Positions 1 to 6,360 of a stretch of 8,609 bases of DNA are shown here, piece by piece. Source of the DNA: Lysobacteraceae bacterium (GTDB taxonomy: Bacteria > Pseudomonadota > Gammaproteobacteria > Xanthomonadales > Xanthomonadaceae); contig JAQGOI010000232.1 of the NCBI GenBank assembly GCA_028293685.1, positions 1-8,609 on the forward strand. The letters run 5' to 3'. The notes under the pieces are model-generated. The model was not told the DNA's origin. It made no database searches and saw only the letters and a program-made list of their open reading frames with translations. A program made the translations under genes and the position numbers. How positions within the stretch are numbered: position 1 is the stretch's first letter; the number at the start of each line of letters is the position of its first letter.

Positions 1-60
1 GGCGTGAACAGCCGTCTGACGCAGTACGTGCTGAAATCACCCATCGAACCAGGAATGCTT

Positions 61-76
61 GTCCACGGACGTGGAC
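61..76. promoter_or_regulatory. 16-bp inverted repeat upstream of the VOC gene (possible operator)
   Basis: Two perfect 7-base arms, GTCCACG and CGTGGAC, flank a central GA. The repeat ends 57 bases before the ATG of the VOC gene, where a regulator could bind near the promoter. No convincing -35/-10 pair was found beside it. The shape fits a dimeric repressor site, but the regulator is unknown. The rest of bases 1-121 shows no recognisable gene end. Confidence 0.3.
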
Positions 77-133
77 TGCCACCTGGCATTTCAGTCTTTT
101 GCAATCAGTCGCGAGCGTCTCAGGAGCCACACC

Positions 134-904
134 ATGTCTGACAACTTTATCTGGTATGAACTGATGACTACCGACGTCGCCGCCGCAAGAAAGTTCTACA
201 GCGCGGTCGTTGGATGGGAAATGTCGGAAGGCGGCCAGCCGGGAATGCCGTACACGATCGTGTCTGCGGGAACGCGGGGTGTCGGCGGCATCGCGGCGCT
301 TTCCACCGAAGCCGGCGACGCGGGGACGCCACCAGCCTGGATGGGCTACATCGGCGTGGATGACACCGATGCCACCGCGCGGCGCGTTGCCGATGCCGGC
401 GGACGCGTTCTCCGCGCGCCCGATGACATTCCGCAGGTGGGGCGGTTCGCCGTCGTGGCAGACCCGGGCGGCGCGGCATTCATGCTGCTTGCGCCGCTGC
501 CTCGCGACGATGTACCGCAGGCGCCGGAGCAGGGCACTCCGGGGACGATCGGTTGGCACGAGTTGTATGCCGGTAACGGCCAGCAAGCGGCGTTCGCGTT
601 CTACTCGGCGCTGTTCGGATGGACGACCGTGGATGAGATGGACATGGGTGCGATGGGGAAATACCGCACGTTCGCCATCGACGGGACATCGCGCGGCGGC
701 ATGATGGACAAGCCAACCGAGATGCCGGTTGCGTCCTGGGGTTACTACTTCAACGTGGATGGCCTGGATGCGGCGATGACCCGCATTACCGTCAACCGGG
801 GCAAGGTGCTGATGGGACCGCATGAGGTGCCCGGTGGCAGCTGGATCGTGCAGGCCACCGACCCGCAGGGTGCGCACTTCGCGCTGGTGTCGTTACGTCG
901 ATAG
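134..904 (+). CDS. VOC family protein, two glyoxalase-like domains (CFP32/Rv0577-like)
   Basis: This 256-residue soluble protein is built from two tandem vicinal-oxygen-chelate domains, about residues 4-120 and 138-254. Each opens with the family signature: FIWYELMTTD then AARKFYSAVVGW (residues 5-28), and IGWHELYAG then AFAFYSALFGW (residues 139-163). Each closes with a D-P-x-G-A strand (ADPGGAAF, residues 109-116; TDPQGAHF, residues 242-249). Length and layout resemble the mycobacterial CFP32/Rv0577 type. The fold supports metal-dependent isomerases, dioxygenases and resistance proteins, but the substrate cannot be read from the sequence, and members of this subgroup are often annotated only as glyoxalase-like. 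There is no signal peptide, so it is likely cytoplasmic. The ATG at 134 is chosen because AGGAG (122-126) sits 7 bases upstream. A TTG at 59 would add 25 residues with no domain match. The gene stands alone and converges on the GST gene. Confidence 0.88.
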   Translation: MSDNFIWYELMTTDVAAARKFYSAVVGWEMSEGGQPGMPYTIVSAGTRGVGGIAALSTEAGDAGTPPAWMGYIGVDDTDATARRVADAGGRVLRAPDDIPQVGRFAVVADPGGAAFMLLAPLPRDDVPQAPEQGTPGTIGWHELYAGNGQQAAFAFYSALFGWTTVDEMDMGAMGKYRTFAIDGTSRGGMMDKPTEMPVASWGYYFNVDGLDAAMTRITVNRGKVLMGPHEVPGGSWIVQATDPQGAHFALVSLRR

Positions 905-1065
905 TTGCTCGCATCATGGGCAACGTGCGCCGATGGCAGGATATGGACATCTCCCATTGGCGAAGCACGCAGTTGCGGAAGGCGCACGCGGAACCTGACC
1001 GACACATCGACTAGCCGGTGGCTGTTCAGCGATTGCGAAGTCCTCCTGGCCGTCGCGGAAAGTAC

Positions 1066-1096
1066 GCTCAGCAGCTGCCCGTTGCAGCTGGTGAGC
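1066..1096. terminator. Stem-loop between convergent genes, possible bidirectional terminator
   Basis: The arms GCTCA-G-CAGCTGC and GCAGCTG-G-TGAGC form a 12-pair stem broken by one G/G mismatch, closed by a CCGTT loop. It lies between the VOC stop (904) and the GST stop (1126), about 30 bases beyond the latter. No clear U-run follows on either strand, so it is not a classical intrinsic terminator. It may still stop transcription or protect mRNA ends. The rest of 905-1125 contains no supported gene. Confidence 0.45.
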
Positions 1097-1125
1097 TTGG
1101 ATGAGGCCGGTAGTCGGACATTCGG

Positions 1126-1785
1126 TCAATCGCGATCCGGCGCTCCCAGTGGAAAGTAGCTGCGATAAGGCCGGGCCTCGTCGACGGCACGCGCGAACGA
1201 CGGGCGCGCCAGCAACCTGCTCCGGTAGGCCCTGACGTTTGCGAACGCCGCGTCGATCGGATGCGTCCAGTCGGCATAGAAGAGAAAAGGCGCCGCCGCG
1301 CAGTCGGCCATGCTGAAGGTGTCGCCCGCCGCCCACTGGCGATCGGTCATGACGTTGTCGAGCCACCCATAGGCAGTGTCGAGCATGGCGCGCGCTACGG
1401 CCACGCCGTGCGCATCGCGGATGGTTTCAGGAAGCATGCGGTCGAACACTACTTTCTGCTGGGGCGTTGAGATGTAGTTGTCGAAGAAGCGATCCATCAT
1501 CCGCACCTCGAGTGCGTCGTCGCGATCATCCGGGATCAGCTGCACCGGCCCTGGATGATGCAGGCCGAGGTATTCGATGATGCAGCTGGCTTCGACCACC
1601 GTGCGATCGTCGTCCACGAGCATCGGGAAGCGCCTGATCGGCCATCGCACCGCAAGCTCCTGCATTGCCGGGCTATCGGGGCCTTCGAGCAGGCGCATCT
1701 CGAATGGTGTGCCGTTTTCGTAGAGTGCGGTCAGGACTTTCTGGCAATAGGACGAGAAGGGGTGGGAATACAGCTGAAGGGGCAT
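1126..1785 (-). CDS. Glutathione S-transferase family protein
   Basis: This 219-residue protein has the usual length and layout of a cytosolic GST. Residues 1-75 form the thioredoxin-like domain. It begins LYSHPFSSYCQKV (residues 5-17), where S11, S12 or C14 are candidates for activating glutathione. It then has the expected cis-proline at P54 (RRFPMLVDDD) and the glutathione-contact motif VVEASCIIEYL (residues 63-73, E65 and S67). Residues about 90-210 form the helical domain, with the N-capping pattern SMAD (158-161). The family conjugates or reduces electrophiles with glutathione; the substrate is unknown. The ATG at 1785 has AGGAG on the minus strand (complement of 1793-1797), 7 bases upstream. 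The frame stays open to 2115, but that extension overlaps the DUF1615 gene and is rejected. It lies 106 bases downstream of the DUF1615 gene on the same strand and may be transcribed with it or separately. Confidence 0.9.
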   Translation of the reverse strand: MPLQLYSHPFSSYCQKVLTALYENGTPFEMRLLEGPDSPAMQELAVRWPIRRFPMLVDDDRTVVEASCIIEYLGLHHPGPVQLIPDDRDDALEVRMMDRFFDNYISTPQQKVVFDRMLPETIRDAHGVAVARAMLDTAYGWLDNVMTDRQWAAGDTFSMADCAAAPFLFYADWTHPIDAAFANVRAYRSRLLARPSFARAVDEARPYRSYFPLGAPDRD

Positions 1786-1891
1786 TGCGTCGCTCCTGGG
1801 GCCTGGCTGATGCGGGAATGATTGACTGGTTGGACGAACGGGCACCCCGGAAATCGACATAGCCAGCGAACACCCCTGTCCAAGGCGGGGG

Positions 1892-3001
1892 TCACCCTCG
1901 CGACGCACCGGCAAGACACTTTCGATAGCGTTGATCCACCTTGGTCGCGAACCATTGCGTCGTAAGCTTGCGGGTGATCTTCGGGCTGTCGAGGGTGATG
2001 TGCGGCAGCATCGCCCGTGGCAATGTTCGCCCGGCCTTTCGCTGGGCAAGGATGAACACGCCCGCATACAGAGGTGAGTGTTCGAATTTCCCGCTCCCAC
2101 CCTGTTGCAGCGCACGGTGGATCTGCGAGGCGTCCATGTTCAGCGGCGCTGCCAAGGATCGCACTGCCATCTCGGTCGCGCCTGGCTGGTTGTCGCGGCG
2201 CGCGTTGTAGAGCACCAGGTCACCGTCGAGCGGGATGCGGATGCCAGAGGCGATGCCGACAGCCTGTTGGAACGCGGCGTTGCGGCTGGCGTAGAAGCCG
2301 GCGTTGTAGTCGGCAAATCGATACAGCGCCTGCGGATATGACGTCGGGTAACCAAGCAGGTGCGCTACGCCAAAATACAACCCGCCGCGCCGTGTGAATA
2401 CTTCGTCGCGGATGGTCCCTGTCACGGGATACGGGTAGTCGTAGGCACGCGCATAGCGCTCAGCAAACGGGATGCTGACCTGCATCGGGCCGCCGGTATG
2501 CACGGGGTTGGCGTCGCCAAGCAGCCGCCGTCCCAACGGGACCGATCCGATGAAGTCGTCGTAGATGCGGCTCAGGTCCTGCTCGGTGCGCACGCCTGCA
2601 AGTCGCCGGTCGTAGCTTCTGCCGTCGGGTGAGGAAAACTGGAGCGCACCGCGCACCACGAACGCGGGAATGTCGTGCTGAAGGGCACGGCGTTCGATCT
2701 CGCCCAATGCGATCTTCGGCAGCCCCGGCACGACCGGATCGACATTGAAACCCGATTCCTGTTCGGTAACCGCCAGCGCCGCGCAGAGATTCCGCGTTGT
2801 CGGCTCGATGCCAAGCGAGGCAAATGCGGCATAGAGGTCGGTTGCCCAGCCCCTGCGGTCGGCGAGTCGCGATGGCAACAGGCTCACGATCTGCGCACGG
2901 ACGTCTTCAGGACGGCGCGGAGCCTTCGGCTCGGTGCAGCCATCGAGCGCGATCATCGCGATGACCAGCACAAGTATCAGCGCGCGACGTGCCGTGGTCA
3001 T
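1892..3001 (-). CDS. DUF1615 lipoprotein, YaiW-like, with lytic-transglycosylase-like motifs
   Basis: The 369-residue product matches the length and style of DUF1615 proteins such as E. coli YaiW, a surface-exposed outer-membrane lipoprotein. Residues 1-21 are a lipoprotein signal peptide: basic start TTARR, hydrophobic core ALILVLVIAMIAL, then L-D-G-C with the lipid-bearing C22. D at the -2 position is slightly unusual. T23 after the cysteine favours the outer membrane. The mature part carries a motif series like soluble lytic transglycosylases: VTEQESGF (78-85, candidate catalytic E82), GGPMQVSIP (170-178), RGGLYFGVAHLLGY (205-218) and FADYNAGF (229-236). Peptidoglycan cleavage is an inference; the family has no established enzyme activity that I know of. 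Start choice is uncertain. ATG 3001 gives the most normal signal peptide but has no Shine-Dalgarno. An in-frame TTG at 3028 has AGGGAG 9 bases upstream. An in-frame GTG at 3079 overlaps the previous stop by one base. Confidence 0.85.
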   Translation of the reverse strand: MTTARRALILVLVIAMIALDGCTEPKAPRRPEDVRAQIVSLLPSRLADRRGWATDLYAAFASLGIEPTTRNLCAALAVTEQESGFNVDPVVPGLPKIALGEIERRALQHDIPAFVVRGALQFSSPDGRSYDRRLAGVRTEQDLSRIYDDFIGSVPLGRRLLGDANPVHTGGPMQVSIPFAERYARAYDYPYPVTGTIRDEVFTRRGGLYFGVAHLLGYPTSYPQALYRFADYNAGFYASRNAAFQQAVGIASGIRIPLDGDLVLYNARRDNQPGATEMAVRSLAAPLNMDASQIHRALQQGGSGKFEHSPLYAGVFILAQRKAGRTLPRAMLPHITLDSPKITRKLTTQWFATKVDQRYRKCLAGASRG

Positions 3002-3078
3002 CGGCGATGGACGGGTTGTCGTCGACAATCGGCCGCACTCCCTGAACCGACGACGCCGTAGCGCATCATCGAACGTCA

Positions 3079-4218
3079 CTAGCCTTGTTTCTGCTGTTGG
3101 TCCGTCACGGCCCGCAGGCGGTCGCGCTCGGCCTTGTACAGCGCCTGCGTCTTGCCTGCGCTCAGCGATTGCGCCCGGGACAGGGCGGTCCGCGCACGAC
3201 CGACATCGCCAGCCCGCTCGTACACGCGCGCCAGGGCGGCATAGAACCGATGCTCGTCCGGCTTGAGCTGGATCGCCCGTCCGAGGCTCTCGATCGCATG
3301 CGGGAGGTCGCCGGTGTGTTCGTAATCGAGTGCCTGCAGGAATTGCTGCAACGGATCCCTGCGCTCCACGCGGGCCAGGCGCTGCCGGTACTCGACTTCC
3401 CGTCGGTCGCCGATGCGGTGCAGCAGCTGCACCATGTTGAACAGTGCGCTGGCATCGGCCGGATCCAGCGCCAGTGCACGCTTGTAGGCGCGCTGGGCCG
3501 CCACGGCATCGCCGTTGTGCAGGTACATCACGCCGGCGTTGCTCCAGACGGTTGCGTATCCGGGATCCAGCGCCAGCGCGACTGCGATGTCGCGCAACGC
3601 GGCCGGCATCTGTCCTTCCTGGAGACGATCGACGGCGACGTTGTTGTAGTAATGGGCCAACAGGCGCTGGTGGGAGACGATCGCCGGCGTGTGACCTCCA
3701 AAGATCAGGTCAGCGGCAGGATCGACGGTGTACCGGTGCGATCCGATCCGCACGCCGGCATTGATGTGATTGTCCCGGTAGATCGTGCCATCGACCTCGC
3801 GCCACGACAGCGTTTCCCCCATTTCCTGCGGGTAGGCGTCGAGTCCGGCCTCCTTGGCCAGGGCCAGGACCATCAAGGTAAAGGTGAGGCAGTTGGCCTT
3901 GCGGAAGGCGTAAGCCTGCGCGACGGTGTAGGTCGCGTCCTCCTGGTACGTCATCCCGAGTCCCTGATCGTCGACCACGAAATTGATCAACCGCTGGAAG
4001 CGCCGCGTGGGCACAGGGTCGCCGTCCAGCAGGATGTCGTGCACCCGGGCCCGCAATTCGGCAGGCAGCGACATCACATCCGCCTCGGGCACCGGGTCCA
4101 TGGCGGCGGCGGCAACGACGGGTGGGGCAACAATCGGTGGCTGCGCGCTGGCGGCAGCGCCAGTGCCTGGAGCTGGAACAGGAAGCGCCAGTGCGGCCGC
4201 AAGTAACCAATGGAACAT
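3079..4218 (-). CDS. Secreted transglutaminase-like/TPR protein
   Basis: The 379-residue product begins with a hydrophobic signal-like segment (residues 2-16) and an A-S-A cleavage site at 23-25, so it is probably periplasmic. Residues about 75-180 look like a transglutaminase/papain-fold domain. C110 lies in RKANCLTFT, H151 in RDNHINAGVRIG and D166 in RYTVDPAAD, giving the Cys-His-Asp order and spacing of that superfamily. Bacterial members are usually thiol proteases or amidases rather than cross-linking enzymes. From about 190 to the end come TPR units: 190-224, 225-258, a degenerate one at about 259-292, 293-326 and 327-352, with typical A-L-x-L-D/K-P turns (ALALDP, QLKP). These would bind a partner protein. 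The tail is charged and glutamine-rich (TDQQQKQG). The start at 4218 has only a weak GGGG-type binding site. The stop overlaps an in-frame GTG of the DUF1615 gene (TAGTG), which suggests an operon. The substrate is unknown. Confidence 0.82.
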   Translation of the reverse strand: MFHWLLAAALALPVPAPGTGAAASAQPPIVAPPVVAAAAMDPVPEADVMSLPAELRARVHDILLDGDPVPTRRFQRLINFVVDDQGLGMTYQEDATYTVAQAYAFRKANCLTFTLMVLALAKEAGLDAYPQEMGETLSWREVDGTIYRDNHINAGVRIGSHRYTVDPAADLIFGGHTPAIVSHQRLLAHYYNNVAVDRLQEGQMPAALRDIAVALALDPGYATVWSNAGVMYLHNGDAVAAQRAYKRALALDPADASALFNMVQLLHRIGDRREVEYRQRLARVERRDPLQQFLQALDYEHTGDLPHAIESLGRAIQLKPDEHRFYAALARVYERAGDVGRARTALSRAQSLSAGKTQALYKAERDRLRAVTDQQQKQG

Positions 4219-4232
4219 CGCTGACCCCGAAA

Positions 4233-4244
4233 CCCGTCGACGGG
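4233..4244. promoter_or_regulatory. Perfect 12-bp palindrome in the leader of the TPR gene
   Basis: CCCGTCGACGGG is a perfect palindrome 14 bases upstream of the TPR gene start and just downstream of the proposed promoter. This is a position where a bound repressor could block transcription. As RNA it could form only a tight hairpin. In GC-rich DNA such a palindrome can arise by chance, so confidence is low. Confidence 0.22.
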
Positions 4245-4255
4245 CAACCGTGCCG

Positions 4256-4286
4256 AGTCTAACGCCCGTGCGCGCCAGCCAGACAA
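4256..4286 (-). promoter_or_regulatory. Candidate sigma-70-type promoter for the TPR and DUF1615 genes
   Basis: On the minus strand TTGTCT (complement of 4281-4286) could be the -35 element and TAGACT (complement of 4256-4261) the -10 element. Each matches its consensus at four of six positions. The spacer is 19 bases, or 18 if the -10 is read as TTAGAC, which is on the long side. It lies in the 81-base gap between the TolB-like stop and the TPR start, giving a leader of about 30 bases. Confidence 0.3.
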
Positions 4287-4299
4287 TGCCGGCAAAAGA

Positions 4300-5430
4300 T
4301 CAGCGATTCGCGAAAGGTCGAAGTTCCAGCCAGGCTCCCGGTTCGGCGTAGCCATCAGTGACCGGTGTCACACCGCTCGTGTCGACGTCAATGATACGCA
4401 GCGAATAGCGGGCGAGCGTGAGGGATGGATCGACAAAAATCCGTCGATTGGCGAGCAGGTGCACGCCGTCGTCAGACCACTGGACAGCGGTGTATGCATG
4501 ATTGTCGACGCGCGAGCGCGTGACCCGGCGGGCATGGAAGCCCTTAGCATCCATGACGAACAATGCTTCGTAGTAGCGGAAGTCCGGGGGATTGTCGAAT
4601 TCGAACACTTCGCGGCTGAATGCAATGCGCTGGCCATCCTTGGACCAGCGTGGCGCATAGCCGTTGCCGACGGGCGTGGATTGTCCGTTGACGAAATCAA
4701 CCATGTCCATCTCGTTGGTATGGGTGTCCGAATAGATCCCCCGCGTCCCGTCGGGCGAGAATTCCAGCGATCGCGGTTCCTGCAGGACCTGGTCGAACAG
4801 CATGAAAGACGCGCCGGTGGCGGCATCGACGCGATACACCAGCGAGCGCCACAGCGGTTCGAGGTTGCCGGTGTAATAGCCGGCATGAATGTAGAGGTTA
4901 CGGCCGTCGGCCGACCAGACGGGCCGGGCCATTGCGGCGGGGCTCGGCACGCAGAACAGGTGCAGGTGACGGCGACCGTTCACCTCGATCACCGACAGGC
5001 AGTCGCGGCGACGATAACTGGATACGAACGCGAGGCGCTCGCCCGGGCCCCAGGCGGGGAACCGGGAATTGCCAGGCCCCGAAGAGACCTGGCGGAGTTG
5101 CCGGTTGGCCGGATCGACGATGCGGATGTCGAACTCGATGGAATCCGACGTTGCGGAGCCATGCTCGAAAGCGATCCGCGTGCCCCGGTCTGCCCAGGTA
5201 CCCGCTTCGTCGAGTACGCCGTCGAGCAGAGGCGTCAACGGCCGGACTCCGGTCGATGAGCTCAACCAGAGATTGCTGCTGCGCAATGTGCCGTCTGCGT
5301 TCTGCTCCATCCGCTCAAACACGATCGCGCCGTGGATGGCCTGCTGTACAGGTGCTGCGAGCGTGACCACGGGTGCCGCGCTCGCGAGCGCAAGCAGCGC
5401 CGCGGCGTGGCTGGAAGCAAGTGCATGCAT
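4300..5430 (-). CDS. Secreted TolB-like (PD40) beta-propeller protein
   Basis: The 376-residue product has a hydrophobic N-terminus with small-residue cleavage sites (ASA at 16-18), so it is likely exported. Six copies of the TolB-type WD40-like strand pattern are visible: ADRGTRIAFEH (80-90), PAWGPGERLAFVSS (125-138), PVWSADGRNLYIH (170-182), LEFSPDGTRGIYSD (222-235), PRWSKDGQRIAFS (260-272) and VQWSDDGVHLLANR (316-329). Six blades indicate a propeller like the C-terminal domain of TolB, normally a protein- or ligand-binding platform. The N-terminal alpha/beta domain of true TolB is absent, and no tol-pal genes are nearby, so this is not TolB itself. No enzyme motif was found. The ATG at 5430 has AGGGGG (complement of 5437-5442) 6 bases upstream. 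An in-frame GTG at 5466 would add RARSKLIRG, which would give the signal peptide a normal basic n-region, but it lacks a good ribosome binding site. Confidence 0.82.
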   Translation of the reverse strand: MHALASSHAAALLALASAAPVVTLAAPVQQAIHGAIVFERMEQNADGTLRSSNLWLSSSTGVRPLTPLLDGVLDEAGTWADRGTRIAFEHGSATSDSIEFDIRIVDPANRQLRQVSSGPGNSRFPAWGPGERLAFVSSYRRRDCLSVIEVNGRRHLHLFCVPSPAAMARPVWSADGRNLYIHAGYYTGNLEPLWRSLVYRVDAATGASFMLFDQVLQEPRSLEFSPDGTRGIYSDTHTNEMDMVDFVNGQSTPVGNGYAPRWSKDGQRIAFSREVFEFDNPPDFRYYEALFVMDAKGFHARRVTRSRVDNHAYTAVQWSDDGVHLLANRRIFVDPSLTLARYSLRIIDVDTSGVTPVTDGYAEPGAWLELRPFANR

Positions 5431-5503
5431 CGTGATCCCCCTGATGAGCTTGGAACGGGCTCGCACTCTTATCTTTCGCGCGCGTCGTTGATGGCGCGGT
5501 GAA

Positions 5504-5520
5504 ATTCCTGCAGCAGGAAT
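5504..5520. repeat. 17-bp inverted repeat after the membrane-protein gene
   Basis: ATTCCTG and CAGGAAT flank CAG. On the minus strand it starts 15 bases beyond the membrane-protein stop and is followed by a short TTTC, so it could act as a weak terminator. It is also 74 bases upstream of the TolB-like start and could instead be an operator. The sequence alone does not decide. The rest of 5431-5535 shows no gene. Confidence 0.3.
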
Positions 5521-5535
5521 CTCGAACGGGGCGGG

Positions 5536-6234
5536 CTACGACACCGTGGGGCTGTCGACCGTGCCTACCAGCAGTACGGCTGCCGCCAGGTTCCAGATCA
5601 GCTGCGCCAACAGCACGCCGAGCAGGGATGTCATGGTCATGTTGGTCGCCGCCGCGGCGATGAGGACGCAGACCAGCAGGCTCGAGAACAGGCCTACGAT
5701 GCCGATTACCCGATGCAATCCGCGGTTGCCGATCAGCGTTATCGACCAGGCCAGCGCACCGACGGCCTGCAGGATCCAGCCCAGCTTGGCAAGATCATTG
5801 AGCACGATGCCGATGTAGTAGATCAGCGCATAGGCGAACTTGATTTTTTCGGGAGAACCCGTGATCGCATCCATCGCGACGTGCGGTGTCACGAAGCCAT
5901 CCAGGATCGTCGCTCCGATCATCGCGACACAGCCCATCAGATAGACCGCAAGTCCCGCGAGAACCAGCGGCCGTTGCAGCCCCAGGCGCCGGCCCAGCGT
6001 CGCATAGCCGAATGCGTAGGCACAGACGCTGGCGATCGCCACGCCGTGTACGACTTCCTTCAGAACCTGCAGCCTGGCGATTCCCTGCAGCACCTCCAAT
6101 GCATTGCTGCCTCCGCCACCGTGATCGAGCGCGACGAAAATGGTCGAAACGACCGTGGCGGCAGCGATCGCCACGCCGGCGGAACGGGAGGGGGAGGTGG
6201 TTCGATCCAGCGGGAGCACGGCAGCCTGGGACAT
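5536..6234 (-). CDS. Multi-pass membrane protein of unknown function
   Basis: I do not recognise this 232-residue protein. A polar N-terminus (residues 1-18) is followed by about seven hydrophobic segments, near 20-36, 58-80, 88-112, 132-147, 151-168, 174-197 and 202-224. It is therefore an inner-membrane protein. Polar or charged residues lie inside or beside the segments (D37-H38, K59-E60, H63, D112, H118, D147 in IVLNDLAKLGW), which could line a channel or bind a ligand. No transporter or enzyme signature was found. The ATG at 6234 has AAAGGA (complement of 6244-6249) 9 bases upstream. The open frame runs back to 6579, but that region contains the operator boxes and overlaps the start of the divergent Spy-like gene, so the longer form is rejected. 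Its start faces the Cpx-like operon across a shared control region, suggesting regulation by the same response regulator. Confidence 0.75.
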   Translation of the reverse strand: MSQAAVLPLDRTTSPSRSAGVAIAAATVVSTIFVALDHGGGGSNALEVLQGIARLQVLKEVVHGVAIASVCAYAFGYATLGRRLGLQRPLVLAGLAVYLMGCVAMIGATILDGFVTPHVAMDAITGSPEKIKFAYALIYYIGIVLNDLAKLGWILQAVGALAWSITLIGNRGLHRVIGIVGLFSSLLVCVLIAAAATNMTMTSLLGVLLAQLIWNLAAAVLLVGTVDSPTVS

Positions 6235-6325
6235 TGCGGAAGATCCTTTCGTGGTGACGCATGGCGGGTGTCGCCAAGCGTCTCGACACGCTGGCGGCAG
6301 CGTCTTTCCGCAATAGTTGGATTTG

Positions 6326-6340
6326 GTAAAGATTTGTAAT
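6326..6340 (+). promoter_or_regulatory. CpxR-type box 1
   Basis: GTAAA-GATTT-GTAAT matches the established enterobacterial CpxR consensus GTAAA-N5-GTAAA at nine of ten fixed positions, with the right spacing. Its first twelve bases are repeated in inverted orientation at 6361-6372. It lies 126 bases before the Spy-like start and 91 bases before the divergent membrane-protein start. The encoded OmpR-family regulator is the obvious candidate to bind it. Confidence 0.6.
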
Positions 6341-6360
6341 GTCGGGGGCGTCCGGGCCAA
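6333..6360 (-). promoter_or_regulatory. Candidate promoter for the membrane-protein gene, overlapping CpxR-type boxes
   Basis: On the minus strand TTGGCC (complement of 6355-6360) and TACAAA (complement of 6333-6338) are separated by 16 bases and each match the sigma-70 consensus at four of six positions. The elements overlap the two boxes, so regulator binding would directly affect this promoter. This is a weak match. Confidence 0.25.

Noticed and set aside
905..1159. 84-residue open frame after the VOC gene
   Set aside because: It runs into the end of the GST gene, has no ribosome binding site or recognisable domain, and contains the intergenic stem-loop.
1872..1892. Possible terminator after the DUF1615 gene (ACCCC/GGGGT)
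   Set aside because: There are only five pairs with an 11-base loop, the arm overlaps the stop codon and there is no U-run.
1786..2115. N-terminal extension of the GST by 110 residues
   Set aside because: It overlaps the DUF1615 gene in another frame, and the GST domain begins exactly at the ATG at 1785, which has a strong ribosome binding site.
3085..4206. 373-residue open frame on the plus strand opposite the TPR gene
   Set aside because: It mirrors the TPR/transglutaminase gene almost exactly, has no domain signature or ribosome binding site, and is a typical antisense shadow in GC-rich DNA.
4459..5259. 266-residue open frame on the plus strand opposite the propeller gene
   Set aside because: The minus-strand frame has six clear propeller repeats and a good ribosome binding site; this frame has neither.
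5493..5517. Possible sigma-E-type promoter (GGAATTT on the minus strand)
   Set aside because: No matching -10 element lies at the required 15-17 base spacing.
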